Below are positions 17,250 through 26,990 of a DNA stretch of 64,000 nt, one piece after another. The number at the start of each line of letters is the position of its first letter. Position 1 is the stretch's first letter. Both the position numbers and the translations under genes were made by a program. This DNA is from JAWVFM01 sp963841455 (lineage in GTDB: Bacteria > Actinomycetota > Thermoleophilia > Solirubrobacterales > 70-9). The DNA lies in the NCBI GenBank assembly GCA_963841455.1, contig CAWJCU010000009.1, positions 1 to 64,000 of the forward strand, read 5' to 3'. The notes under the pieces were generated by a model. That model was not told the DNA's origin, did not search any database, and saw only the letters and a list, made by a program, of their open reading frames with translations.

Positions 17250-17624
17250 TCACCCGTCCTCCAGGTCGCGGCGAAACGACTCCGCGGACTGGACGACCGC
17301 GCCTAGAAAACGCGCCTGGTCGGCCAGGGCGTGGTCCGAGGTGACGACCCGGATGTCGGTCGGCGCGTCGTCGGCCCGCAGGCGGCGGAGGATCTCGTTG
17401 TCGGCGGAGTTGGGGCCGGCGCGCCGAGCATGCGCGACCTCGACGATGGGGGATCTGATCGGCGGCCTCGGCGGGTGCTCGAAGACGACCGTGACGTCAT
17501 CGCCCTCCCTCGCGACCCAGCGCTCGAGCTCGTCGACCAGGCGCACCATCGCCGCGTGGCGGTCCTTCCACCACCCGTCGGGCCGGCTGCCGATCACGTT
17601 CATCCCGTCGACGACCCAGCGCAT
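17250..17624 (-). CDS. NYN-domain (YacP-like) predicted ribonuclease
   Basis: The 124-aa PIN-like NYN fold has the first acidic strand RWVVDGMNVIGS, a second acidic position in SADNEILRRL, and the third in VVTSDHALADQARFLGA. Members are metal-dependent RNases. It overlaps nothing and ends 3 nt from the convergent SDR stop. Confidence 0.82.
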   Translation of the reverse strand: MRWVVDGMNVIGSRPDGWWKDRHAAMVRLVDELERWVAREGDDVTVVFEHPPRPPIRSPIVEVAHARRAGPNSADNEILRRLRADDAPTDIRVVTSDHALADQARFLGAVVQSAESFRRDLEDG

Positions 17625-17626
17625 GG

Positions 17627-18334
17627 CTATCTCGACGCCTGGGCGGCGAGGTCGAGAAACCGCTCGCAGATGCCGGTGCCGAGCGCGTTCGACTCCTCGA
17701 CCCTCTGCTCGACCTCGGCGATGAGCGCCTTCGGCTCGACGCCGACTCGGACCGCGTCGGGATCGGTTCGGTAGTCGCGGATCCAGCGAACCGCGTCGTC
17801 CCGGGCAACCTCAGCGTGGAACTGGATGCCCCAGGCGCGCTGTCCCACGCGGTAGGCCGCTGGGCGCCCGTCGCTCGTGGCGAGCAAGGCGGCGTCAGTG
17901 GGAGCCGCGGATTCGTAGCTGTGCCACTGGAAGGCGACGAAGGAGGGGGCGGTCGGGCCGAGCAGCGGATCGTCTTCGCCCGCCTCGGTCACGCTGATCT
18001 CCCGCCAGCCGATCTCCGGCTCGGTGCGAGGCGCCTCGCCACCCGCCGCCTGCGCCAGGAGCTCGGAGCCGAGGCAGACGGCCAGGATCGGCATCTCCGC
18101 CTCGAGAAGGTCGACGAGCAGGGTGCGCTCGGCGGCGAGCCAGGGATGGCCTGCGTCCTGATCGGGGTTGACCGCCGCGCCGAAGGCCAACACGGCATCG
18201 TGCTCCAACGCGTCACCCGGGGGCGGCTGCGTGGGCGGGCTCCACATGCTGAGGGCCCAGCCACGTTCCTCGATCGCATCGGCGAACACGCCTGGGCCGG
18301 CGTCGGCCTGGTGGACGATCGCGAGCGCTCTCAT
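17627..18334 (-). CDS. class I glutamine amidotransferase-like protein
   Basis: The 235-aa protein resembles stand-alone GMP-synthase-type amidotransferases: LAVCLGSELLAQAAGG holds the nucleophile Cys, GIQFHAEV the His, and FQWHSYE a conserved middle strand. The C-terminal 50 residues are helical. It lies immediately upstream of the NYN gene on the same strand. The acceptor partner is unknown; many such proteins act on peptides or nucleotides, or lack amidotransferase activity. Confidence 0.8.
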   Translation of the reverse strand: MRALAIVHQADAGPGVFADAIEERGWALSMWSPPTQPPPGDALEHDAVLAFGAAVNPDQDAGHPWLAAERTLLVDLLEAEMPILAVCLGSELLAQAAGGEAPRTEPEIGWREISVTEAGEDDPLLGPTAPSFVAFQWHSYESAAPTDAALLATSDGRPAAYRVGQRAWGIQFHAEVARDDAVRWIRDYRTDPDAVRVGVEPKALIAEVEQRVEESNALGTGICERFLDLAAQASR

Positions 18335-18400
18335 CGGCGCCCAGTTTCGAGGATCGGCGCTCCGATGCGGATTGATGCCGCTGTGCGGCCACTATCCGCA

Positions 18401-18916
18401 TCACGGCATCGGCGGCTTGATGCCCGCCCACCAGTCGCTGTCGCCGCCGCGGTGGCGATACGTCGCGTGAATGTCAAGGCGGTTTGCATTGCCGAAGCCG
18501 ATCGGCATCAGGAAGCGCCGCCACGTCGGATGGCCCGGGACTCGACGAGCCTCGCGCGACCAGCCGAGCCCACGGAAGTCTTGGCGAGTGGCGTGGAGCA
18601 ACGAGACGCGCAGGTGGCCGATCCGGTGGTCGCGGGCCTTGAGCAGCACCGTGGCGTCGAGGGGAACGTCAAGGACGTGCTTGACCCTCAGCGGATATGC
18701 GTAGTCGGCGCATGTGCCGGAACGGTGGCTGACCACGCAATAGCTCCCCTGGGAGGCAACGACGCTCTCATGCCCCACTGCGACCCGCAGCGGCCGGGGC
18801 CGCTCCCCTTCGGTGACCCGAAGTGCTCCCCGCGCGGGAACCGACGCGAGTGCGATAGCCGCCGTGAGCCCGGCCGCAAGCCTGTAGACACGTCTCGCCG
18901 CCGCCACTCGCCGCAT
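18401..18916 (-). CDS. exported hypothetical protein
   Basis: The product is about 171 aa. ATG 18916 gives a signal peptide (MRRVAAARRVYRLAAGLTAA, hydrophobic core, cut near ARGA), a better start than the upstream TTG/ATG options. The mature part contains HRSGTCADYAYPLRVKHVL and an Arg/His-rich C-terminus ending IKPPMP. I recognise no domain. It sits alone between the amidotransferase gene and the divergent DUF1015 gene. Confidence 0.55.
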   Translation of the reverse strand: MRRVAAARRVYRLAAGLTAAIALASVPARGALRVTEGERPRPLRVAVGHESVVASQGSYCVVSHRSGTCADYAYPLRVKHVLDVPLDATVLLKARDHRIGHLRVSLLHATRQDFRGLGWSREARRVPGHPTWRRFLMPIGFGNANRLDIHATYRHRGGDSDWWAGIKPPMP

Positions 18917-18968
18917 CGTCCCACCTACTACGCGATGGCCCGCCATCCATCACACGTAGGCTTCGGCC

Positions 18969-20223
18969 ATGGCCGAAGTCGAACCGCTCCGGGCGCTCCA
19001 CTACAACCTCGCCGCCGTCGGCTCGCTGTCGGACGTCGTCGCGCCGCCCTACGACGTGATCGACGCGGATATGCGCATTGAGCTCGTCTCGCGCTCGCCC
19101 TTCAACGTCGTCGAGCTCGACCTGCCGCAGGCACCCGACGGGTGCGGACCCATACGAGCACGCCGGCGAAACACTCGAGGAGTGGACGCTCCAGGGCATC
19201 CTCGCGCGCGACCGCGGGCCGGCGCTCTGGGCCCTGGAGCAGGAGTACACCGGTCCCGACGGGGTGTCTCGCACGCGCCGCGGGATCCTCTGCCGCGTCC
19301 GTGTGACCGACTACGGCCCCGGTCTCATCCGACCGCACGAGCGCACGCAGCCGGGACCGAAGGAGGACCGCCTGCGGCTGACCCGGGCCACGCGCCACAA
19401 CCTCTCGCCCATCTTCTCGCTCCACGAGGGCGACGCCTGGCAGCACGTCGCAGCGGCGGTGGCCCGACCACCCTGGGCGGAGGCCACCGACGCAGACGGG
19501 ATCGTCAACCGCGTCTGGCGGGTCGATGACCCCGCCGCCCACGCCGCCGTCGCGGCCGAGCTCGGCGGCCGGGAGCTCCTCATCGCCGACGGCCATCACC
19601 GCTACGAGACGGCGCGCACGTATGCCGACGAGGTCGGCGGCGACGGCGACCACCGCTACACCCTCATGTCGCTGACCTCGCTCGGCGATGCGGGGCTCAC
19701 GATCTTCGGCTACCACCGCCTGCTGACCGACCTGAGCGGGGACGATCACCGGGACACCGTGGTCCGTGCGGCCCACGAGCACTTCGACGTCGAGGAGATC
19801 CAGCTCGAGGAGGTCGACCCGGCCGGCGAGGAGGGGATCGGGGTATTCGGGTACGCGGATTCGGCTTTCGACACGGGGTTCCGCCTGCGCCTGCGCGACG
19901 CGGCGGCGATCGAAGCGGCGCTCCCGGATCGGTCCCAGGCATACCGCGAGCTCGATGCGGCGATCCTCGAGGCGATCTTCCTCCGTGGGGCGCTGGGCAT
20001 GAGCGAGGCGGACGTCGAGGCGAAGAAGGGGCTTGCGTACACGGCTTCCGTCGAGGCGGCGAGAGCGGCGGTCGGCGAGCGGGCGGACGCAGCGTTCTTC
20101 ATGCGCCCAACCCCTGTGGAGCAGGTACGGGCCGTGGCCGCGGCCGGGGAGACCATGCCGCCGAAGTCGACCTACTTCTTCCCGAAGCTCCTGACCGGAA
20201 TCGTCTTCAATCCACTCTCATGA
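18969..20223 (+). CDS. DUF1015 family protein (one +1 interruption)
   Basis: The product is about 417 aa. The N-terminal PLRALHYN and VVAPPYDVI are the DUF1015 hallmark, with IADGHHRYETA as the central conserved motif and FFMRPTPVEQV plus PPKSTYFFPKL at the end. Translation must shift +1 near 19146 (APDG then ADPYEHAGE). The family has been tied to serine kinase (SerK-type) chemistry in archaea, but bacterial roles are unsettled. Its stop overlaps the pduO-type start (ATGA). Confidence 0.83.
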
Positions 20224-20789
20224 CCAAGATCTACACACGCAAGGGGGACGACGGGACCACCTCGCTCTGGTACGGCGGCCGGGTCTCGAAGTCGGACCTT
20301 CGAACCGAGGCGTACGGCGCCATCGACGAAGCCGCCTCCGCCCTTGGCCTGGCGCGAGCGCTTTGCGAGCCCTCCTCAGAGCTCGCGGCCGACGTCCTGC
20401 GCCTCCAGGACGATCTGTTCATCGCGGGCGCGGAGCTCGCGACGGCGCCCGAGGCCGCCGACCGCCTCGAGGACGGGGTGAGCCGGATAACCGTCGAAAT
20501 CGTCGATGAGCTCGAGGCCGCGATCGACCGCTACATGGAGCGGGTCGACCTCCCTCCGAAGTTCGTGATCCCCGGCGGCACGCGGGTCTCCGGGGCGCTC
20601 GACCTCGCGCGGGCGATCGTTCGCCGGGCCGAGCGGCGGGTGGTCGACCTCGATCGGGCTGGCGAGCTGCCCTCCAGCGTCGTTCTGCGGTTTCTCAACC
20701 GCGCCTCGGATCTGGCCTACGCAATGGCGCGCTTCGCCGACGTCGACGGTCCCGAGCTCTTCGCCGGGCGTGAGCGGGGCGGGGTCTGA
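20220..20789 (+). CDS. pduO: PduO-type ATP:cob(I)alamin adenosyltransferase
   Basis: The 189-aa five-helix enzyme has the N-terminal ATP-binding signature TKIYTRKGDDGTTSLWYGGRV, then EAYGAIDEAASALGLAR. The C-terminal signature includes FVIPGG, RAIVRRAERRVV and FLNRASDLAYAMARF. It makes adenosylcobalamin from cob(I)alamin and ATP. A B12 salvage need is consistent with the candidate corrinoid-type ECF transporter at 60-64 kb. ATGA overlap with DUF1015 and TGATG overlap with OsmC indicate one operon. Confidence 0.93.
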   Translation: MTKIYTRKGDDGTTSLWYGGRVSKSDLRTEAYGAIDEAASALGLARALCEPSSELAADVLRLQDDLFIAGAELATAPEAADRLEDGVSRITVEIVDELEAAIDRYMERVDLPPKFVIPGGTRVSGALDLARAIVRRAERRVVDLDRAGELPSSVVLRFLNRASDLAYAMARFADVDGPELFAGRERGGV

Positions 20790-21190
20790 TGGCGCACGCG
20801 ATCGCGCGCCGCGTGGAGGGCTACGCCCACAGCGTCGAGATCGACGGCGAGCACGTGGTGAGGATGGATGAGCCCGAGGAGGCGGGCGGCACCAACACGG
20901 GGCCGCGGCCGACGCGGGTGCTCGCCGCGTCGCTGGCGGCCTGCACCGCGATCACCGTCGAGATGTACGCGGACCGCAAGGGCTTGGACCTCGGCGACCT
21001 GCAGGTGGAGGTGGAGATGGAGTACGACGGCCACGTGCCCTCAGTGTTCGCGGTGACCCTCCACCTGCCGGGGGGGCTCGGCTCCGACCAGCTCGAGAAG
21101 CTTCGAGTGATCGCCGGGAAGTGCCCGGTGCACAGGGCCCTCGCGAGCGAGACGAAGGTGACGATCACCGACCGCGTCGCGCCGCTCTGA
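20789..21190 (+). CDS. OsmC/Ohr-family protein
   Basis: The 133-aa protein has an OsmC-like fold. The first redox Cys is in LAASLAACTAITVEMYA (about residue 52) and the second in AGKCPVHRAL near residue 113, the spacing of organic hydroperoxide reductases. It probably detoxifies peroxides in the cytosol using thiols. Start ATG 20789 overlaps the upstream TGA by one base. Confidence 0.88.
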   Translation: MAHAIARRVEGYAHSVEIDGEHVVRMDEPEEAGGTNTGPRPTRVLAASLAACTAITVEMYADRKGLDLGDLQVEVEMEYDGHVPSVFAVTLHLPGGLGSDQLEKLRVIAGKCPVHRALASETKVTITDRVAPL

Positions 21191-21195
21191 GCCGG

Positions 21196-21996
21196 ATGGA
21201 CCTCGGGCTCGACGGGAGGGTCTGTGCCGTCACCGGCGCGAGCCGCGGCATCGGGCGCGCTGTGGCCGCGCGCCTCTGCGCGGAGAGCGCGCGCGTAGTG
21301 CTCGTGGCGAGGGGCGCCGAGGCCCTCGAGGAAGCGCGCGCCGAGTGCGAGGCCGCGGGCGGCGAGGCGGCGGCGCTCGCGCTCGACGTGACCGCGGCCG
21401 ACGCGGGCGAGCGGATCGCCGCCGCCGCGACCGAGGCGTTCGGGCAGCTCGACGTACTCGTCAACAACGCGGGCACGGCGCGCTGGCGAGCTCTCGACGA
21501 GGTTCCCGAGGAGGACTGGTACGCCGCCTGGGAGCTCAACGTGATGGCGCCGCTGCGGGCCATGCGCGCAGCGGTTCCGCCGATGGCCGAGCGCGGCTGG
21601 GGCCGCGTCGTGAACGTGTCGTCGACCGCGGGCAAGCGGCCCTCGGCGATGATGCCCGAGTACTCAGTGGCGAAGGCGGCTGAGCTCTCGCTGTCGCGCC
21701 TCTTCGCCGATGCCCACGCGGGCGATGGCGTCATCGTGAACGCGGTGTGCCCCGGCCCGGTGCAGTCGGAGCTCTGGATGGAGGAGGGCGGCCTGCTCGA
21801 CCAGTCGAAGGAGGCAGCCGGGCACTCATCACGCACCGAGGCGCTCGAGGTCGCCGGCGCCAAGCGCCCGATCGGCCGCCTCGCGCACGCGGCGGAGATC
21901 GCCGACGTGATCGTCTTCCTCTGCTCGGAGCGCGCGAGCTACGTCGCCGGGGCTGCCTGGTCGGTCGACGGCGGCACCGTCGCGGTGATCATCTGA
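21196..21996 (+). CDS. short-chain dehydrogenase/reductase
   Basis: The 266-aa SDR has TGASRGIGRAV, NNAGTARW, a catalytic Ser in NVSSTAGKR, and YSVAKAAEL (Tyr-x3-Lys). VLVARGAE after beta-2 suggests NADP preference. The C-terminus SYVAGAAWSVDGG is intact. It lies 5 nt after osmC and is coupled to the following MFS gene. Substrate unknown. Confidence 0.87.
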   Translation: MDLGLDGRVCAVTGASRGIGRAVAARLCAESARVVLVARGAEALEEARAECEAAGGEAAALALDVTAADAGERIAAAATEAFGQLDVLVNNAGTARWRALDEVPEEDWYAAWELNVMAPLRAMRAAVPPMAERGWGRVVNVSSTAGKRPSAMMPEYSVAKAAELSLSRLFADAHAGDGVIVNAVCPGPVQSELWMEEGGLLDQSKEAAGHSSRTEALEVAGAKRPIGRLAHAAEIADVIVFLCSERASYVAGAAWSVDGGTVAVII

Positions 21997-23222
21997 GCAG
22001 CCCGATCGCGCTCCTTCGAGCGCGCCGCGACTTTCGAATCCTGACCCTCGGCCTCTGCCTCTCCTACATCGGGAGCGGGGCGGCGACCACGGCCCTCGTG
22101 CTGTACGTCCAGTCGAGCGAGGGCACCGGCGTTGCTGTCGGTGCCCTGCTGCTCGCCCAGTCGCTGCCGCGCCTGGCCGGACCGCTTGCAGGGGCGCTCG
22201 TCGACCGGACCGAGCTTCGCCGCCTGATGATCGCCTGCGATCTCGGCGGCGCCGTGGTGTTCGGGCTCCTGGCCCTCCTGCCACCGCTCGGCATCACGCT
22301 CGCGCTCGCGGCCGTCGCGACCGCGCTGCAAGCGCCCTACTCCCCGGCCCGCAGCACGATGATCGCGAACCTCGTCGAGCCGGCCGAGGTGGGGACGGCC
22401 TACGCGATCGAGAACACCACCTTCAACCTTCAGGTCGCCATTGGCCCCGTGATCGGGGGCGTCTTGGTTGCAGCCGGTGGCGCCGACCTCGCCCTTGCGA
22501 TCGATGCCCTGACGTTCGCGGCCTCAGCCGTGATCGTCTCGCGCGTGCGATCGAGGCGGGCGGCCGTGGCCGAGGCGCGTGGCGGCCTCGTCGCCGAGAC
22601 CCGTGAGGGGATCGCCTACGCCCTCCGACACCCGGTCGCCCGGGCGCTGACGATCAGCCTTTTCATCGCGGTCTCGTTCCTCGCCCTGGACGACGTGGCC
22701 CTGCCCTTCCTCGTCCGCGACACGCTCGGCGGCGGGCCCGCCGCGTACGGGCTGGCATTCGGCGCCTTCGGAATCGGGATGCTCGTCGCCTCGCTCGCGC
22801 TCGCCTTCAGGCCCGGACGCTCGGCGGCGGGCGTCTACCTGACCGGCCTGGCGGTGAGCGGTGTGGGCGGCATCGCCACCGGTGCCGCACCCGGGGTTGG
22901 CGCGGCGGTCGCGTTCCAGGGTGGCGCCGGCATCGGGAACGGCCTCGAGAACGTCGCGAGCAACACGCTTATCCAGAGTCACGTCGCGCCTGCGATGCTC
23001 GGTCGCGTCTTCGGCCTCGTCGGCACCGCCGCCTATGCCGGAAGCGGCATCGCGGCGCTCATCGGTGGGCTCTACCTCGACGCGACCTCGCCGCGCGTCG
23101 TGCTCATCACCGGGGGCGCCGGCGGCCTCGTCGCTCTTGCGCTCGCCCTGCGGCCCCTGCTGGGCGCCGAGCGGCGGGTAGCATCGACGGAAAGCGACGG
23201 AGGAGAGCACGAGGATGGCTGA
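21993..23222 (+). CDS. MFS transporter (probable exporter)
   Basis: The product is about 409 aa with 12 TM segments and the MFS_3-type N-terminus RARRDFRILTLGLCLSYIGSG. No ATG/GTG/TTG exists near the expected start; CTG 21993 overlaps the SDR stop as CTGA and is the best candidate, which would be a rare initiation codon. The loop after TM2 reads GPLAGALVDRTELRR. The C-terminus overlaps the Nudix start. Substrate unknown. Confidence 0.8.
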   Translation: MSSPIALLRARRDFRILTLGLCLSYIGSGAATTALVLYVQSSEGTGVAVGALLLAQSLPRLAGPLAGALVDRTELRRLMIACDLGGAVVFGLLALLPPLGITLALAAVATALQAPYSPARSTMIANLVEPAEVGTAYAIENTTFNLQVAIGPVIGGVLVAAGGADLALAIDALTFAASAVIVSRVRSRRAAVAEARGGLVAETREGIAYALRHPVARALTISLFIAVSFLALDDVALPFLVRDTLGGGPAAYGLAFGAFGIGMLVASLALAFRPGRSAAGVYLTGLAVSGVGGIATGAAPGVGAAVAFQGGAGIGNGLENVASNTLIQSHVAPAMLGRVFGLVGTAAYAGSGIAALIGGLYLDATSPRVVLITGGAGGLVALALALRPLLGAERRVASTESDGGEHEDG

Positions 23223-23790
23223 ATCGGCCGATCTCGAGGCGGCCAAGCTATCGAGGCTCCTGCTCCGCCCCGACGAGGCGGAGCGCCTCAGCGCCCCGGG
23301 CGGCACCGAGGCGGCCGTGCTGCTCGCGCTGTACGGCTACCCACGGAGCCCGGGGCTCGTGTTCACCAAACGCCGCATCGACCTTCGTCGCCATCCCGGT
23401 GAGATCTCGTTTCCCGGAGGGCGTCGCGACCACCCCGATGAGGATCTGGCGACGACCGCGCTTCGAGAGGCCGAGGAGGAGGTGGGACTCGATCCGGCGA
23501 CCGTGGAGATGGTCGGAGCGCTGCCTCCCGTCGGCACATTCGTCACCGGCTACAAGGTCCACCCGTTCGTAGGCCTGACCGACGAGGTGCACTCCCTGCA
23601 GCCGAACCCGGGCGAGGTCGCGGAGATCCTCCTCTTCGACCTCGACGAGCTTCGCGAGGGATTCGCGATGCGCCGTCTGATCCGCCGCGGCGTGCCGATC
23701 AAGACGCCCACCTACGAGATCGGCGAGCACATGATCTGGGGCGCGACCGCGCGGATCCTGGGCGACCTGTTGGCGCGCCTCGCCGACTAG
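23215..23790 (+). CDS. CoA-type Nudix pyrophosphatase
   Basis: The 191-aa protein has the extended CoA-pyrophosphatase signature before the Nudix box (KRRIDLRRHPGEISFPGG). The box is complete: GG-x5-E-x7-RE-x2-EE-x-GL at about residues 62-86. It should cleave CoA or related nucleotide diphosphates with Mg2+. The start is supported by GGAGAG upstream. It overlaps the MFS C-terminus by 8 nt. Confidence 0.87.
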   Translation: MAESADLEAAKLSRLLLRPDEAERLSAPGGTEAAVLLALYGYPRSPGLVFTKRRIDLRRHPGEISFPGGRRDHPDEDLATTALREAEEEVGLDPATVEMVGALPPVGTFVTGYKVHPFVGLTDEVHSLQPNPGEVAEILLFDLDELREGFAMRRLIRRGVPIKTPTYEIGEHMIWGATARILGDLLARLAD

Positions 23791-23811
23791 CGGGGTAAGG
23801 TTTTCGGCGGG

Positions 23812-24184
23812 ATGGCGGAGGAGAGGGCCAGCGACGCGGGCGGCCAGAATGACGGCGCCTGGGTCGAGGACATCAGCGACACCGTGGCGCCGTCGGTCGG
23901 GCCTCGTTCGACGGTCGACTCATCACGCGCACCCGGAGCAGAAGGCGTCCGACCTCGACGCGATGGGGCAGGACAAGCGGCGGGAGGTCGTCGGCCACAG
24001 CTACGGGCCGAGCCTCGCGCGGCAGGGAGTCCTCTACCTCGTCTTCGTCGTCGTCGTCGTGGCGATCGGCTTCGGGGTCAGCCTCCTCGTCGACAAGTAC
24101 GACCAGCCGCCGAAGCACTTCGCCGCCGAGGCGCCGTGGGCTCAGCCCGGCGTCAAGCAGATCCCGCCGAAGCCGCTTCAATAA
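23812..24184 (+). CDS. small single-TM protein (one +1 interruption)
   Basis: The product is about 124 aa. The N-terminal part (ATG 23812) reads MAEERASDAGGQNDGAW then DISDTVAPSVGP. Homologous-looking sequence continues in another frame from about 23925 (HPEQKASDLDAMGQDKRREV). A TM helix (VLYLVFVVVVVAIGFGVSLLV) and a short outside tail ending PPKPLQ follow. I know no functional name. The stop overlaps the convergent gene by a few bases. Confidence 0.6.
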
Positions 24185-24640
24185 CCGCCGCCCAAGCCTT
24201 CGGGCCGCCCGGGTCGGCGCTCGACGACGGCGACCGGGATGCGCCAGCGCTCGCCGGCGGCGCGGACGAGCCGCGACCCCGCCGCGAGGCGCTCGCCGGC
24301 GCCGAGCCCGTCGCCTCGTAGACGAACGCGCGGACGGGCGAGTCGACGAGCTTCTCGAGCAGCCGCTCGAGCCGCGGGCCGTGGATGGCCTCGAGCGGCG
24401 GCGCTCTCGCCGCTCGCCGAGCCGAGCAGCCAGACCACCACCGCGACGTCGCCCGCCGCGTCGAGCACCGTGCCCGGGCGGTCGGGGTCGGCGAGCTCCG
24501 CCTCGATGCCGGCCTCCTCGATCGCCGCCACTCCCTCGGCCGCTGCGCGACGTGCCCCGAACCAGCCAGCCCGCGTCGCTCAGGGCGCCGGCGATCGCGC
24601 GCCCGCGACAGCCGCAGCCGACGATCAGGGCTCTTGCCAC
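24178..24640 (-). CDS. small NAD-binding Rossmann protein (multiple frame interruptions)
   Basis: GTG 24640 starts ARALIVGCGCRGRAIAGAL, a dinucleotide-binding loop. Recognisable sequence then moves to other frames: AAIEEAGIEAELADPDRPGT and VVVWLLGSAS, then HGPRLERLLEKLVDSPVRAF with VYEATG, then GERLAAGSRLVRAAGERW and the stop at 24178. When rejoined it is about 150 aa, resembling truncated sugar-epimerase-like NAD-binding proteins of actinobacteria. As written it cannot be translated in one piece. Its start overlaps the end of the upstream 101-aa membrane protein. Confidence 0.6.
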
Positions 24641-24930
24641 GCCCTCCGGCCGCGCTCGCGGATCGCCTCGTCCTCGCGCGCCATCTTCTCGGCGTCGTCC
24701 TCGGTCAGGTCGGGTGCGCCCCGCCGACGCCGGTAGTCGTTCTGCGCCTCGATCATCTGCGAGAGGTCCTCCACCTCGAGCTGCGCCTCGAGCTCGGGCG
24801 AGCGCGTCGGGCGCCAGTCGACGAGGTCGGCGCCGCTGCCCGGATAGGCGCGGGCGAGGAGGACGAGCAACAGGACGATGAAGCCCACCATCCCGAGCGT
24901 GAGGAGGATGAAGTCCACGGGCTCGCGCAT
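24625..24930 (-). CDS. small membrane protein of unknown function
   Basis: The 101-aa protein has one N-terminal TM helix (FILLTLGMVGFIVLLLVLLA). A charged cytosolic tail follows with an acidic/basic helix (DYRRRRGAPDLTEDDAEKM, then REDEAIRERGRRAW). No family recognised. It is divergent from the thiolase gene (15 nt apart) and overlaps the next minus-strand gene by 16 nt. Confidence 0.65.
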   Translation of the reverse strand: MREPVDFILLTLGMVGFIVLLLVLLARAYPGSGADLVDWRPTRSPELEAQLEVEDLSQMIEAQNDYRRRRGAPDLTEDDAEKMAREDEAIRERGRRAWQEP

Positions 24931-24944
24931 GACATTATCGCGGC

Positions 24945-26183
24945 GTGCCCGACGCGGTGATCATCGACGCCGTCCGTACGCCGATGGGGCGCTACCGCGG
25001 CGCGCTCGCGGGCGTGCGGCCCGACGACCTCGCGGCGCACGTCGTCTCGTGCCGCCGTCGAGCGCACGGGCATCGACCCCGCCGACATCGCCGACGTCTA
25101 CTTCGGCGCCGCGAACCAGGCCGGCGAGGACAACCGCGACGTCGCTCGGATGGCGAGCCTGCTCGCCGGCCTCCCGACCTCGATCCCCGGCGTCACCGTC
25201 AACCGGCTCTGCGCCTCCGGCCTCGAGGCCGTGAACCAGGCGTCGCGAGCGATCCGTCTTGGCGAGGCCGACCTCTACCTCGCCGGCGGCGTCGAGTCCA
25301 TGAGCCGGGCGCCATGGGTCGTTCCGAAGCCCGAGGCCGGCCTCCCGCGCGGCCCGCAGACGATGCACGACACCGCGCTCGGCTGGCGCCTCGTGAACCC
25401 GCGGATGGCCGAGCTCCACTCGACCGAGTCGATGGGCGAGACCGGCGAGAACGTCGCTGAGCGATACGGGATCTCGCGCGCGGACCAGGACGCGTTCGCC
25501 CTGCGCAGCCACCAGCGCGCCGTTGCGGCCGCCGACGAGCGGGCGCTTCGACGACGAGATCGTCGCCGTGGAGGCCCCGGCCGGCAGGGGCCGCGTAGAC
25601 GGTGGTGGATCGCGACGAGGGGCCCCGGCCCGACACCTCGCTCGAGCGCCTCGGCCTCGCTGCCGCCCGGCCTTCCGCGACGGCGGTACGGTCACGGCGG
25701 GCAACGCGTCGACGCTGAACGACGGCGCGGCCTGCCTCGTCCTCGCCTCCGGCGAGCGGGCGGCCGCGCTCGGCGCGAGGCCGCTCGCGAGGGTCGTCGC
25801 GATCGGCGTCGCGGGCGTCGACCCCGCCGTCATGGGCATGGGGCCCGCCGAGGCGATCCCGCGCGCCCTTCGCGCTGCCGGCCTCGAGCTCGGCGACATC
25901 GACCTGATCGAGATCAACGAGGCCTTCGCCTCGCAGGTGCTCGCCTGCGCCCGCGAGCTCGGGATCGACGAGGAGCGCCTGAACGTGAACGGCGGCGCGA
26001 TCGCGCTCGGGCATCCGCTCGGCTGCTCCGGCGCGCGCCTCGTGACCACGCTCGCCTACGAGCTGCGGCGCCGCGGCGCCCGCTACGGGATCGCGTCGCT
26101 CTGCGTCGGCGTCGGCCAGGGAGTCGCGACGGTGATCGAGAACCCCGAGGCCGACGGCGACCTAGGTAGCCTCGCGCCGATGA
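24945..26183 (+). CDS. acetyl-CoA acetyltransferase (thiolase), several +1 interruptions
   Basis: The product is about 400 aa when rejoined. GTG 24945 starts PDAVIIDAVRTPMGRYRGAL. The acyl-binding Cys is in NRLCASGLEAVNQ, the catalytic His in GGAIALGHPLGCSGAR, and the second Cys in SLCVGVGQG. Shifts of +1 are needed near 25052, 25545, 25607, 25660 and 25676, each between well-conserved segments. One more near the C-terminus would end the protein at TGA 26181-26183, overlapping the aminotransferase ATG. It should catalyse CoA-dependent cleavage or Claisen condensation in fatty-acid metabolism with the downstream dehydrogenases. Confidence 0.85.
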
Positions 26184-26983
26184 GCGTCGAGCGAGATCGT
26201 CAGCGTCGACGGACGCATCTCCCCGACCGCGGATGCGGTCATCCCGCTCAAGGACGACGGGCTCTACCGCGGCGACGGCGTCTTCGAGGTGATCCGGCTC
26301 TACGGCGGGCGCCCGTACGCCCTCGCCGAGCACCTCGACCGCCTCGAGCGCTCGGCGGAGCAGATCCACCTGCCGATCGACCGCGCGGCCCTCGAGCCGG
26401 AGATCGACGCCCTGCTCGCCGAGCACGGCGACGGCGACGCGCAGCTTCGGATCGTGATGACCCGCGGTGGGCGCCGGATCGCGGCGATCGAGGAGCTGCC
26501 CGACCTCGGGCCCTCGGTGAGCCTTGCGAGCGTCACCTACTCGCCGACGCGTGATCCTGACCGGGGCGAAGACGCTCTCCTACGGCGCGAACATGCAGGC
26601 GACGCGGCTCGCGAAGGCGCAGGGCGCCGACGAGGCGCTGCTCGTGCGCCCGGACGGCGATCGTCCTCGAGCCGCCGACGTCGACGATCTTCTGGGTTGG
26701 CGCCGACGGCGCGTTCTGCGGACGCCCCACCTCCCCGCCGGCATCCTCGACTCGATCACCCGGCGGCGCCTGCTGGAGGTGCTCGACGGCGTCGAGGAGG
26801 GCGACTTCTCACTCGACGACGCTGCTCGAGGCCCGCGAGGCGTTCCTCGCCTCGACGGTGCGCGAGGTGCAGCCGGTGAGCTCGATCGACGGCAGGGAGC
26901 TCGATCGCCACGGCTCGCGCACCCAGGAGGCGCGGCAGGCGTTCGACGGGCTGATCGCCGACTGGCGCGGCGGCGCGGAGTAG
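26180..26983 (+). CDS. class-IV PLP aminotransferase (BCAT/ADC-lyase fold), several interruptions
   Basis: When rejoined it is about 265 aa. The parts are EIVSVDGRISPTADAVIPL, GLYRGDGVFEVIRLYGG, the PLP-Lys segment GAKTLSYGANMQATRLAKA, IVLEPPTSTIFWV, ITRRRLLEVLDG, and LLEAREAFLASTVREVQPV. Shifts of +1 fit at about 26190, 26550, 26668 and 26822, with one -1/+2 near 26712. The family includes branched-chain aminotransferase, D-amino-acid aminotransferase and aminodeoxychorismate lyase; which one cannot be decided. It is coupled to the thiolase (ATGA) and lies 7 nt before the acyl-CoA dehydrogenase. Confidence 0.82.
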
Positions 26984-26990
26984 ATCCGGC

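Noticed and set aside
20000..20230. A cobalamin riboswitch was sought before the PduO-type gene.
   Set aside because: The gene overlaps DUF1015 with no leader, and nothing like the B12 box is visible upstream of 18969.
23921..23950. GATGAGT on the minus strand here as a further ECF promoter.
   Set aside because: CGGTC is not present 14 nt downstream and the site is inside a coding region facing the wrong way.
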